A stretch of DNA of 64,000 nucleotides, from contig MU858198.1 in the NCBI GenBank assembly GCA_033297075.1, positions 29,901-93,900 of the forward strand. The letters run 5' to 3'. Shown here one piece after another: positions 20,384-31,240 of this stretch. The position numbers were made by a program, and so were the translations under genes. Position 1 is the first letter of the stretch. Every line of letters begins with the position of its first letter. This stretch comes from Rhypophila decipiens. Its lineage: Eukaryota; Ascomycota; Sordariomycetes; Sordariales; Naviculisporaceae. The notes under the pieces were generated by a model that made no database searches, was not told the origin of the DNA, and saw nothing but the letters and a program-made list of their open reading frames with translations.

Positions 20384-22973
20384 CTATACCAAGATCACAG
20401 ATATTCTCTTCTCACTTGCCGTATCAAAAACCTCCTGTCCCTCTTCGCTTTGCAGGTGTGCAATTCCGATCCGTTTATACACCAAAATCTCGTCATGGTT
20501 TTCCTCTCTTGAAACCAGACCACCAAAGTCATGCGTCCCATCATGCTCGACTTTCTCCAGGATCAGAAACATTTCGGGAATCCTTTTTCGACGGCGTCTT
20601 GCCCTCAGAGGCCCCTCACTTTTGTCATCCAACTTTGAGCCACTTTCATCCTTGCACTCTGCGTTATGATCAGCTTCCAAGATCAGGAAGCCTACCTTGA
20701 CCAACATGCACGGGTATCTTCCCCCTTTAGTCATATTCCCAGCATCGAACTGCCCAGCACATCTCCAGGGAATGGTAGTCTGTTCGGAACCACCCCCTGG
20801 ATAAGACAGGTTCTCACCAAAGACGTGGAAGTAGGGAGGATTGTGTTGGTCCCCGGGTGAGAATGGGGTTATCTCGATTTCCCGGATCGGAGGGCATTCG
20901 ACACGCACATACGCGTACAGGAGGGTTGAAGTATAGGCTGCGCTGGTCCACTTGATCCTGTAATCAAGGAGGATGATTTGGGTTCTTTTGTACAGCTCCT
21001 CTCCGCTAATAGATTCCAGTCCTTCCCATTTCCAGTGGTGGTAGATTGCTTGCCCGGGACATGCGAGCCAGGTCCATGAGGGAAGGTTGTGCACTGCGTC
21101 CAGAGGTCGAATGGATCGATCTTGGCGATGAGAAATTCTCATCCAGGCTAGTCCGAGAGCAAAGCTCTTCCTCCAGAGGCCGAGAATTGGTTCATTGTCG
21201 TCGTCATTGAGGAGCCGATGCATATAACGGATTGCGCCCCGGATAGCTGCAACACGGTCGGATGCATACGTGAACTCACGGTCGGCATAATCGTTCACCA
21301 TGCGTCTCCAAGAATCATGAAACATATGGCGCGCCAGACGTACCTCTTTTGGCCGTGGAGATGTAATAAGCCGGGTTGCCAGTTGGCTAAACCGCAACCC
21401 AACATGCCCAAATGTGTGAAAGACCATAATCGAAACTCTGCATTGGATCCGATGCTGTACTCGGCATACCCAGTGAACATCTGGGGACATGCATGAAACA
21501 AACCGAGGAGAAAGCAGTTGCTTCTGCAGTGTCCAGCCACGAGTGCTCAAGACGGATTCTTCATGGCGGCGGCGGATGTCGTTCTTATAGACCCTAACCA
21601 GAAAGCCAGTCTCCGGGGAGTGAACGTCGGGAGGGATGTTCGCGCGAAAGAAAATCTCTCCGTCTTCAAATCCACCATTCTCCTTGAACGGAAAACATCC
21701 CTGGGAACTGTCCCGAGACTCCGTGGCCGCGATGGTCAGCTGGCTGCCTAGATATATGGCATCCATACGCGCTGCCTCATCTTGCCACTCCTGGTTGTCG
21801 TCTTGTACAATGCAGAGAGCATCAATCCACAAATAAGGGATCTGAAGACGGCGCGCTATCTCGAGAGCGTTTGCAAAGGTTTTGGGAAGGATGTCTGGTG
21901 GGATTGATCGACTCAACTGGTGAACATTACTCCGTGTGGTCTGTGACGGTAGCTGTCTTGTTCCCCAGCAATGGCTGAGAGCGGCGTAAGTTCGTAACTG
22001 ACGATGCCGTTGGAACTGTGTGGTGTTGCGTCAATTCCAGGCACAAGTCTTGGTGTTGTGCCGTCGAGGCCAACATTAATTAATCGCAGTGGACGGCAAG
22101 GTGTTGGCCGACACATGTTCGAGGCGTGTTGGCTCCGACATCGTCGCAAGCAGTCTCGTATGAATTCAATCTTATCATCAAAGGTGGTCTGCGCATCATT
22201 CCAACTAGGCTCATCGCCGCTCATGGCCTTCCTCTGCCTGGTCTGTGAAGACTGTGATAGTGATCATCGTCAATACCGGTCTTGACTTGCAATCTTGCAT
22301 AGGCCGTCTCGGGGCCGCTTCGATCACGTTAAGGAACGTACTTGGTTTATGTTGGAATACGAACACGACGAACGCGCTGATCTACCCCCTTTGTAGTTAG
22401 ACTGGGCCACAACGCCCCAGCCACGGATCCGTGGCTGGGCTAGCCACCACACGGAAAACTCTGATTTCCGGCCCTCGTTAGAATAGCTTCCTTTTGTTAC
22501 GTTAGACATCACCGAATACAATAGATCAACTGGTTACTGTACGCCCACGGCTACGGTAGTCGCGATCCCCGTGTTCAAGATCGTCCACTCTTGCTAGTTT
22601 TACCAACAGTTTACTTACTTGGTGTTGCACGGGATACAATGGTTAACACACCACATATTTTCAGTGCTTTACTGGGACTCCTAAAGCTGGCCTCACAATG
22701 TAGCCAGCCAAAGTCCGGAGGTGAACAGACGAGGGCATCGACATCGACACGGAATGCCCAATCAGAAACAATGTTTCCATCGGAGAAGATTGACACAAAA
22801 GCGAGACACATGCAACATGAAGTGCTTGATTTGCTGAGCGTTGCGTAGTCGGGTTGGTGGGGGAGCTCCCGGGGAAGTGCACGATCCTGAGGCAAGCGTC
22901 GAAAAATGACGACCTTTTGACAGAATGTGCATAGGTTGTTTGTTTCTGGCTTCATGCTGATTAATGAGCTCAT
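20384..22973 (-). CDS. HET-domain protein, reading frame disturbed
   Basis: Proposed exons 22973-22619, 22529-22342 and 22233-20384, with introns of 89 and 108 bp. The N-terminus (LCTFCQKVV..., SCCMCLAF) is the Cys-containing lead-in common in HET proteins. The HET domain shows RLINVG, YAALSHCWG, then IPYLWIDALCIVQDD.EW..EAARMDAIY, LTIAATESRDSSQGCF and LSTRGWTLQKQLLSPR. The last ~330 residues are unrecognised. RLINVG and YAALSHCWG are in different frames: joining them needs either a very short 47-bp intron (22044-21998, GTGCCT donor, CAG acceptor) or a frameshift between about 22040 and 21990. HET domains trigger incompatibility-type cell death. The gene could be intact or a recent pseudogene. 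The middle exon carries a 24-bp perfect palindrome. Confidence 0.7.
22416..22439. repeat. 24-bp perfect palindrome
   Basis: The half-site CCCAGCCACGGA is followed directly by its reverse complement, centred on a GGATCC. It lies inside the proposed second exon of the HET gene. Confidence 0.95.
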
Positions 22974-23493
22974 GTGAAGTAGGTCACGTCAGGTCCAGGG
23001 CGTGGGTGCAATTGCCAGTTGCTGATGAAGTTGTCGATTGCTTCGGTAGCTTCGTTACGGTGAATTTTACCCCGTAGGGAGAACGTCGGCAGACATCAAC
23101 CAGTCGGAATCTCTAACTAATGGAGCCCGGGTGCGCAGAATTGGGGAAGAAGCCCTTGGTGCCTGCCTGCCTAATCTCCGCCCCGTCCCGAGTACGACTA
23201 CGGAGGTCTGTACCCGACTCCCGGGTCAGGGCCATCGGGAAGTATAAGGTAAAGGTCAAGATCGACAGTTGGCATTCAACTTAACTCATACATACGTCGA
23301 GATGGGATAATAGTGCACCCAAGAAATAAAGCTCTGTCGTATGGTTGAAGTGGCGAAATAAGTTTCTATAAAGGAGCCAGGACCGATAATTTCACACCAA
23401 CAAGTTATTTGCACAATCCATGGAGATGTGACTACCTCAAATAGCCACACCGTACACCACCGGGACAGAAAGCCATCGAGGCAGGTCCGTCCC
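22974..23493. other. Intergenic
   Basis: It holds the promoter of the HET gene and the 3' flank of the beta-lactamase-like gene. Nothing specific is seen. Confidence 0.45.
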
Positions 23494-24786
23494 CTAATCC
23501 TTCTTCCCACCTGCCCTCCAAGCCTCCCGAATGCGATAAATATCCCTCCGAAACACCTGCTTGAGTTCAGCGATCTTCTCCATCTCCGCAGCGGGCAATT
23601 TTGCCTGCAGGGCACAAAGTCCACACAAGTCATTCTCCCGATCCACAAACCAGACAAAAGTCTGGCCCCCACCCCAAGTCATTGTTCCTTTCCCATACCA
23701 CCCTTCAACTCCCTCCATCGTGACAAGTCCACCAAGCCCATATCCAACTTGCATCTTGAACTCATCCGTCCCCACCGCAAAGAACGGCCCAAAAGGCGAC
23801 TTGATCGCCTCCTCCTGAGCCTTTCTGCTTGCATCGGTCAAGTGATTCTCAAACATTGTATTCAACGTCTCTTTTTTGAGAATCTTGCCATCATTTGCTA
23901 GCAAGCTTTTCAAAACAAGGAGGTAGTTTTCTCCAGTGGTGAACATGCCATGCCCACCGAAATCACCTTGTGCAAGGAGATTCATCTCCCCACTGCTGAT
24001 AAGAACCTGTTTGCCTACGGCGAGAGGATCTTCAGGATGCAAGTCGACCAGTCTGTCCCTCAGGTCTTGATTCTGCGATGCAGGGTAAAATTCCACGTCG
24101 GAAGGAATCCCACCCACTGGGCCGATGATTCTTTCCTGAATATGATCTCGTAGTCGACGGCCTGTCAGGCGCTCGACGATCAGGCCTGCCCAGTCGAACC
24201 CGGGGCCGTACATCCATTTTGTCTCGGGATGGAAGGACAATGGATAGGCAAAGGCCTTTTCGACAGGCCGAGGCTTTTTACTGCCGTCCGGGAGGACTTC
24301 GGGGGCGTTGAATTTGGCGTTCCATTTGCCTATCCCGGTTGTTTCGATAAAGTCATATACCATGCCTGAGGACTGGCTGAGGAGGGATTCGAGAGTGATG
24401 GCTGGGTTGCCGGGTAGAGGCTGCGGTTCGAGAATGGGAACGGGGGGATCAGAAGTTGCATCGGACCAGCCTTTGAAGACTTGTTTGGAGGTTAATTCAG
24501 GGACGATTGACGAGAGGTCCGATGTCAAGGTTAGGAGGCCGTCGTCGACACATTGCAAGGCTGCGATGGCGGCGAAGAGCTTGGTTCCTGAGGCGAGGTA
24601 GAGAACGTCGTCGAGAGACTGGGGGACGGTTTCGCCTGAGAGGAGGGTGCGTGTGCCTAGGGCGGAGGAGTAGGTGAAATTAGAGGTCGAGTCCGTGGCA
24701 AGGACAATCGCGCCTTTTAGGATGCCTGAAGAGATGGCGGATTCGATCTCTTTGGTGATGGAGCCATCGCCGACAGGGGGACGCAT
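23494..24786 (-). CDS. Serine beta-lactamase-like hydrolase/transesterase
   Basis: Single exon, 430 residues, ATG at 24786. The class C beta-lactamase fold is shown by the SxxK motif in ASGTK (S66, K69), the second catalytic tyrosine in WMYGPGFDWAG (Y193) and a late GKGTMTWGGG strand. Fungal members, including the LovD-type acyltransferases, act as esterases or transesterases on small acyl compounds rather than on antibiotics. There is no signal peptide, so it should be cytosolic. No polyketide gene is nearby, so the substrate is open. The length matches the family. Confidence 0.88.
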   Translation of the reverse strand: MRPPVGDGSITKEIESAISSGILKGAIVLATDSTSNFTYSSALGTRTLLSGETVPQSLDDVLYLASGTKLFAAIAALQCVDDGLLTLTSDLSSIVPELTSKQVFKGWSDATSDPPVPILEPQPLPGNPAITLESLLSQSSGMVYDFIETTGIGKWNAKFNAPEVLPDGSKKPRPVEKAFAYPLSFHPETKWMYGPGFDWAGLIVERLTGRRLRDHIQERIIGPVGGIPSDVEFYPASQNQDLRDRLVDLHPEDPLAVGKQVLISSGEMNLLAQGDFGGHGMFTTGENYLLVLKSLLANDGKILKKETLNTMFENHLTDASRKAQEEAIKSPFGPFFAVGTDEFKMQVGYGLGGLVTMEGVEGWYGKGTMTWGGGQTFVWFVDRENDLCGLCALQAKLPAAEMEKIAELKQVFRRDIYRIREAWRAGGKKD

Positions 24787-25875
24787 TTTGACCGTGATGG
24801 TCGTGGTTGGGGTTCAGAATAATTAAGTGTTTTGAGTCTGTTGTAAGTCTAGTGGGAGCCGAGTGCTGAATTCCTATTCCAAACCAGATGATGATCAGGG
24901 CGCTATATAGTCCTTTTTATTCCCCTGAAGAGGTCCAGGTTCGATTGCGGTTACTTGTGTGGGGGACGTCACGTCTTATCGGATAGTCCGGTTGTGAATC
25001 CTAATCTCGTCATTGGTACTCCGTGGTTGGTCATTGTTCCGATTTTGTGATTGGTGCTCATTGTTAGTTCCTCGGACTTTGTCAGTCCTACAGAGCACAT
25101 ATCTCGCTCCGGCACATTCCCGGAAGGATTTATGGCGTTGTCTCGGTTCGGCTAGTGAGTCACTGGCCGGGCTCCAGTAAGGATCTTTACAACGGCATAC
25201 GTAAGCATGTAAATCTGCAGGTTCTCACCAAATCTTTCCTTTTGCTGCAAGGATTGATGTTTCAATTTTGTGAGAGTTGAACAGCCTTGCCAAGAGTATA
25301 CCTAGACTTCGTTATTTCCGGGTTTCGGTTTCAGTAGTCCCCGGCTTGAGTTCCGAGAGCCCTGACTCCAGCTCGTCAGGGGTGATGGTTCGTAATGAGG
25401 ATTACGTGGATACCACGCTGCAGTCTCGGACACGGGTCGTTGGTCGTGAGGAACACACAGCGAGGAAATCAGACCCTCGCTGTGTTCCATGACTATATCA
25501 AAGTCTGAACTCTTCGAACAAAAAGACTTCAAAAAGACTGCACTCAGTATCATGGATACGACGTAGATTATGAAATCAGGATCATAGACTTGGGATTACG
25601 CGATAGATAAATCTGCACTCTACGGGTTTTGTTTCGTACCGTAACACGGTAACACATTAGACCCTAATTCAAAATTTCTCTGGCCGTGTATCTGTATTGG
25701 TATTCAACAATTTTCCGGTATTTCTCCTGGAATTCACGTGGTTCAAGGCAACACTCTGCCCATTCACTCCGCAACCCGACCCCGCTCTCCTGCATGAACC
25801 CAACGTCCTCAGCTGCCCGGACCCTCTTCCAACCCAAACCCAAGCCCATGCGAGTCAAAGGTCAGTAGACTTCCG
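24787..25875. other. Intergenic between divergent genes
   Basis: About 1.1 kb separating the start of the beta-lactamase-like gene (minus) and the NACHT gene (plus). Both promoters lie here. The open frames seen are short and unrecognised. Confidence 0.45.
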
Positions 25876-28791
25876 ATGGCCGACCCTTTAGCCATCGCCG
25901 GTCTGGTCTTGGCCGCTGGCGATGTGGTCAAGCGGTTCATCAAATACTGCGGCGATGTTCGGGACGCATCGGCCGATATCAGGAAGCTGAACAACGAGCT
26001 GCTTGCCGAGCTCTTTGCGTTAGTTACAAGGTGCGTCTTTATTCTCTGCGGGTTTCGTATTTTCTTCCCCTCCAGGCTAACAAACTCCTGTGTTGCAAGG
26101 TGCACTGTCACAACTAAATTCGAGTCAAGCCGGGCTTTCCATGGCCAAGACGCGAGGCACCGAGTTCGGGCTTATGGTGCAGTCCGTTCATCAGACCTTC
26201 ACCGAACTGGCCAATGATCTTGGGTCCAGTGGTACCAGTAACAATTCACGGCAGATGTTGCTGACAATGCTGAGGCTGAAGTGGCATTGGAGGAAGGAAG
26301 ACGTGCAGAAGCATATCCAGCGGGTGGAGAGGATCAAGTCTTGGTTCATCCTCCTCTTGACAACTGATACCCAGTAGGTACCCTGATGTTCACTGTCTCA
26401 GGTTCGTTTTCCCGATGAAAGCACACACTAACAAACTGGTCCTAGTGAAATTGGGCAGGATATGATATTCAAGATATCACAATTGAATATAAATCTTGAA
26501 CGCGAATCTGAAAGGAGAGACGCGGACCAAAGAATACTGCAGAGTAGGTGACGAACCTTTCATCGTTTCCCAGACCGTCCACTCTGCTCATCGTGACAAG
26601 TCACCATGGGCCGACAACCCGCAATGCTGGCAACACTGACAGGTCGTTTTCAATCAAGAGACCCAGAAAAACGAGGCAATGCAATGGCTTGCACCGGTAG
26701 ACCCGGACGAAATACTCCACAAAGCTCTATGTCAGCACTACCCCGGAACATGTGCATGGTTCATTAACGGCCCTTTGGCTGAAGCGCTTGGAGACAATAG
26801 CACGAGCACCACCAGGGCTTCAAAGATCTTATGGCTTAAAGGAAAATGTCAGTATTCGCACCAATCAAGGTTCTGATTCCTTATGATGACTGACCCTGGA
26901 TAGCGGACTCGGGGAAAACTACACTTCTGTAGGTCACTGTTCACAATAACTTCGTGACATAAGAGTCAAGACCTAATATTCCTGAAACCATAGGGCCCAC
27001 GTGATACAGCATCTTCGGTCACAGCTTCCAGGCAATTCCAGGACAGGCATAGCCTACTTCTTTTGCTCATTCGACAACTTGAAAACCCAAGACCTCGCGA
27101 ACATCATCAGCTCCCTTCTCCGCCAAGCGTCGACACTCATCAGCGGCATTACAGATGAGGTCCTTGCACGATACAACGAATGGGTGGAGGAAGAGGCACG
27201 AACGCTGTCCATGGCCGAAATGGAATCAATGCTGGTGCGATATGTTAAGCAGTTGGACAGGTTCATTGTTATTGTCGACGCAGTCAACGAGAGCGAATCC
27301 AAGGCTAATATCACCAAAAGCTTGGCCAGACTGGCCGCACAGCTGGAAAACTTCACTTTAATCCTATCAAGTACTGCGGACCCCGACCTTGTAGAAGAAG
27401 ATAACGGACATCGCTTTTCTATCACCAAAGTTGAGATGCCATCAGATCTTGTTGATCAAGATATTCAACTCTACTTGAACAACACACTGGAGAAGCGATC
27501 GGCTTTCAGTCCTGAACTCAAACTCGAAGTGGAAAGATCCATCATGAAAGAATCTCGGGGAACGTGAGTCCTCATTAATAATCCGCAACTTCCCACGCAT
27601 TGGATTAGAACCAAGCAAACTGACATCGCACACATCCGATAGATTCCGGTACGCCCGCTGGCAGGCCCAAAACATCATGGGGCAACGTTCAGGACGCGCT
27701 GCGAGACGGGCGCTTTCTGAGCTGCCGCATGACTTGAATCAGACCTACAGCCAGCTACTGAGTCGGATAAAGAGCAAGCAAGATCGAACCTTCTTACGAC
27801 GAGCTCTCCTCTGGCTATGTTATGCCTCCCGCCCCCTTCGCCTCACGGAGCTCAACGAAGCGATCGTCATCGAGGAAGGCGATACCGATATCGACGATGA
27901 GTGCAGGCTTCTTGACAATCCCAACTTCTCATTGACCTGGCCCAGGGTCTTCTCGAGCTCAATACTCCGCCCGGCGAAGGAGAACCAACGGTATTCCTCA
28001 GTCATTCGTCTATCAAAACAGTTCTCACATCCGACTGGATCAAGACAAGCACAGCGGCCGAGTATGCATTCGACAAGTGCACCGCCCACAGGTATTTTAT
28101 GCAGACCTGTCTCGCATACTTGACCTTTCTTCCCACGACTGGGAGCGAACTGCTTACCTTCAAGCGACTGGGGACTGAATACCCTCTTGTATACTATACA
28201 TCGCATGGCTGGGCGTGGCACGTCCGTAACGCCGTCCACACTGACTGGTTGGCCATCGGGCGGTTCTTATATGCCCAGTCCCAACCCTCACTGTCGCGAA
28301 CAGACGCCATTGAGCGCAGGCTAGATGATCACTATCTCGCCTGGGTCCAACTGATCACTGGCGGTGATGTCCAGAACGAAATAATCAACACCACACACCC
28401 GTTGTACTACGCCTCGTCACTCGGCTACGTAGGGGTTGTAGAGGCGATGCTCAAGTATGACAAATCAGCCATACCAAACTTAGAAACTAAGGGAGGTATA
28501 GCGGGATCCACCGTCTTACAGGCAGCATGCTATCGACGCCAACTCGGGGTCGCTACAGTTCTTGTAGAAGCCGGAGCCAACCCGCTCAGCTCGGATAGAA
28601 CCTTCGTAAAGGATGCGACGAGAGGTAAATCAGCAGAAACGTACGGCTTACCATCTGTTTGGTGGGCAGTAGAGAATGGCCCGGAATGGCGGGGTTTGGT
28701 CAGCCGAATGATTGAGCTCTGGGCGCCTGACGAGGATGTAAACGTCTTTTTGGGAAGGCTGCTGTTTATGGAGGCCATACGCCGTATGTGA
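25876..28791 (+). pseudogene. NACHT-ankyrin protein with a probable frameshift
   Basis: Exons: 25876-26030, 26125-26373, 26446-26543, 26659-26847, 26904-26928, 26994-27563 and 27643-28791. The start, MADPLAIAGLVLAAGDVVKRF, is the usual N-terminal helix of fungal NACHT proteins. Walker A (GKSDSGKT) is assembled across an intron; Walker B is FIVIVDAVNES; the FRYARWQ winged-helix region and weak ankyrin-like repeats (PLYYASSLGYVGVVEAML, VLQAACYRRQLGVATVLVEAGANP) follow. In the last exon similarity moves from one frame (...DDECRLLD) to another (LLIDLAQGLLEL) at about 27920, where a CCC run is one base short of keeping the frame; no intron explains it. The first intron is also awkward: the best acceptor (26099) breaks frame and only one at 26124 keeps it. 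Probably an inactivated recognition gene, or a sequencing error in a C run. Confidence 0.7.
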
Positions 28792-29591
28792 CGCCCAATC
28801 TATAATATATTCAAGCTCAGTCGATGAACCTTGATTGATACATCGATGAAAGGCGTTGGGTTACCCTGTGGATTGGCTCAATTCCGGCATATTGGAAACA
28901 AATGGCTGCCCCAAAGCTCGCGTGGCAATGATTGGAGCATGTTGCGAAACGGCACGGGTACATATTGACGGGGAGAGGGATCCGGTCTACCCCGTGAACT
29001 TTAGCAAATGAACCTGCTCGTCGGAAATAGATCAATCTGCGTACCGAATTCTTCATCACTATTAAAAGCATTTTGTTTGTCCGCGGAGGTCCGGCCAAGA
29101 AACTGGACAATCAACAGCCGGACAGGTCTTGGCGATAAGGCCACAGCCGCTTGGAATCTCGACTTACTCCACTTTCCCAGACCGAGCCTGATAGGTTATT
29201 GATGCGGGGAGCGGGATGTTCACGACATGGACACGGGCTCGGGTGGTACCCGACGCTGATCGATGAGACCCTTGCAGTGATTACATTAGCCTCAATCGAG
29301 CTTTGAGGCCTGGCCCGTCATAATCAATTACACATCATGATCTTGGCAGGCAGGAGGAGCCTGATCCAGAACCTCATTTGGTCATCGACATGTAACCGTA
29401 GCCACTGCCGATTTATACGTTGTTACACAAGTCCCGGATTGTTGAACACATTTCCCCTTTGCTCTTGATGGGGTACGGGAGAGAGTATAAGAGCTCAGGA
29501 CCATCTCGGTGCCTGACACAAGTCGTGGACGAATGTCAAGGCACACGGCAATTCTTTACCTCCAAGTCCAAGATTGAGACTCATAATAATC
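28792..29591. other. Intergenic
   Basis: No gene is supported in these 800 bp. A TATAAG lies about 105 bp before the next ATG at 29592. Confidence 0.45.
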
Positions 29592-30569
29592 ATGTTTAAC
29601 AGACTCACCCAGTTCCTCCTCCTCCCCAACGCCACGGCCCTAACAATTGCTGCCGTCTCCTCCATCATCGAAGCAACCCCCCTAGTCGTCACCTTACAAG
29701 ATCATTACGAACCAAACCCTTACACCTATATCAACTCGCTCCCCGTGGTAGGAAGCATCCCCAACGTCGACCTCTACGCCGGCTCCGAAGTCCACGTGCT
29801 AGACGACGCGCCAGCACACCCCGACCTGCGGATTCTCAGCACGGTAGTCGAATTCGCCTACCAGATTGTAGCCGACAAGCGCAAGGGTATCCTCCAGCCT
29901 TCCGATCTCCGGGGTAAACGTATTGGCGTCGTCGGTAACGTCACATCCGAGTACTTTGGCTACCGCTTCCTGCGCGAGGTCGTAGGACTCAATTCCTCCG
30001 AATACACCTTCGTCAGGAACGGCGCGCTGTGCTATGCCCTGCCCTGCGGTAACGGGACGTACCCGGCTATGCTGGCGAGCGGTGAAGTTGATGCCCTCAC
30101 TGTGTTTGAGCCGACTACCACGGTAGGCGGTATGGCTATTGGCGACGAAAACGCCATCTACTTTCGAAATGATACGCTTTATAGGAAGTTGAATGTTTTG
30201 TACACGACAAAGGATAGGCTGGAGAATGCAACGTCCCGGGCTGAGATTGTGGGCTTTTTAAGGGCGTTGGGCAAGACGCAAGAGATGTTTACCAAGGAGC
30301 CGGAGAAGGCCTGGCCGAGAGTGGCAAATATCACGGCCACGGGGAGCACGGTGAATGTGGCGACCGAGGAGGTTATGAGACGGTTTTGGCCGCTTACCAA
30401 GTGGGGAAGAGGGTTGCCGGCTGATATGGCGGATTTGATGGCCGAGGAGGATAAGTGGGTTGCTATGCGGGACCCGAGGGGAAGAACCCCGATGAGCAGA
30501 GAGACGATTCAGGGTCTTGTTGATGATGGGCCGTTGAGAGAGGCTCTTGCTTTGGATGCCCAGGCATGA
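29592..30569 (+). CDS. NMT1/SsuA-like substrate-binding protein
   Basis: Single exon, 325 residues from the ATG at 29592 (the frame is open further upstream, but only from a TTG). It resembles the periplasmic-binding-protein fold of the NMT1/THI5-SsuA superfamily: DLRGKRIGVVGNVTSEYFGYRFL in the first lobe, MLASGEVDALTVFEPTTTVGG at the hinge, and RAEIVGFLRALGKTQEMFTKEPEKAW in the C-terminal helices. It lacks the Cys/His motif of the pyrimidine-synthesising THI5 enzymes, so a role in thiamine synthesis is unlikely. The N-terminus is moderately hydrophobic and there are seven N-glycosylation sequons, which suggests passage through the secretory route. It has no transporter gene beside it. The ligand is unknown. 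Confidence 0.7.
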   Translation: MFNRLTQFLLLPNATALTIAAVSSIIEATPLVVTLQDHYEPNPYTYINSLPVVGSIPNVDLYAGSEVHVLDDAPAHPDLRILSTVVEFAYQIVADKRKGILQPSDLRGKRIGVVGNVTSEYFGYRFLREVVGLNSSEYTFVRNGALCYALPCGNGTYPAMLASGEVDALTVFEPTTTVGGMAIGDENAIYFRNDTLYRKLNVLYTTKDRLENATSRAEIVGFLRALGKTQEMFTKEPEKAWPRVANITATGSTVNVATEEVMRRFWPLTKWGRGLPADMADLMAEEDKWVAMRDPRGRTPMSRETIQGLVDDGPLREALALDAQA

Positions 30570-31240
30570 GGGAGGTTGCGATAGGACTACACAACGAGTT
30601 AGAATTTGTTAAAGAGATAAGAAGCCTAGTCTGGTCAATATTGGGCGTCTCTTGATTTCACTTACAATGGACATTTCTATGCCTGATCAACTTGATTTGT
30701 GGTAAAGTGTTTTTAGTGGAGGAGAGTGGTGAAAATGAAGCGATTCCCAGTTCTTAGGGTTAGGGTTCTGTATGGTGACTTTACCATCCAAGAACATAAG
30801 TCCAATAATACGGTAAACCGAGTCATTGGGTGATGGACTTAAACAGAGTTTGTTCAAACGGGGGAGATGAAGATGCTGATTGCTGTTTCCGCCCCCACAA
30901 ACCTCACAGATAATGGCAGTGCCATACCCAGGGGTACTCCGTATTGACCCTTGATCAAGATTATGCAAATTTCCAGATTTAGGCGCCTTCAAGCCATTCA
31001 AGCCATTCAAGATCCGAAGTGGCCAATCAGAACAGTGGTACAGCAAACCGTTGCGAGGTTTTGTTACTCTGAAACCTTGCCACACCCCTGCCTCCAGCCC
31101 TGAACCATGGGGCCGGAACTGCAAGAAACTATAGAAACCGCCCATCATCAGAGATGATAAAATGTGAAGGTCGGAACTTTTGGGAGTTATAACCTTTCTC
31201 TTACCTATTGCCAGGTCGAACGGGGAGTACGGATATTTAC
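30570..31240. other. Intergenic with a telomere-like motif
   Basis: This contains two and a third TTAGGG units at 30754-30767. A 244-codon minus-strand frame (31421-30687) overlaps the start of the next gene and shows no family pattern, so I do not call it. Confidence 0.45.

Noticed and set aside
26099..26217. First acceptor (AG at 26098-26099) of the NACHT gene's first intron.
   Set aside because: It has the best branch-point distance but leads into a frame that stops at 26217; the acceptor at 26124 keeps the coding frame, though a second lesion here cannot be excluded.
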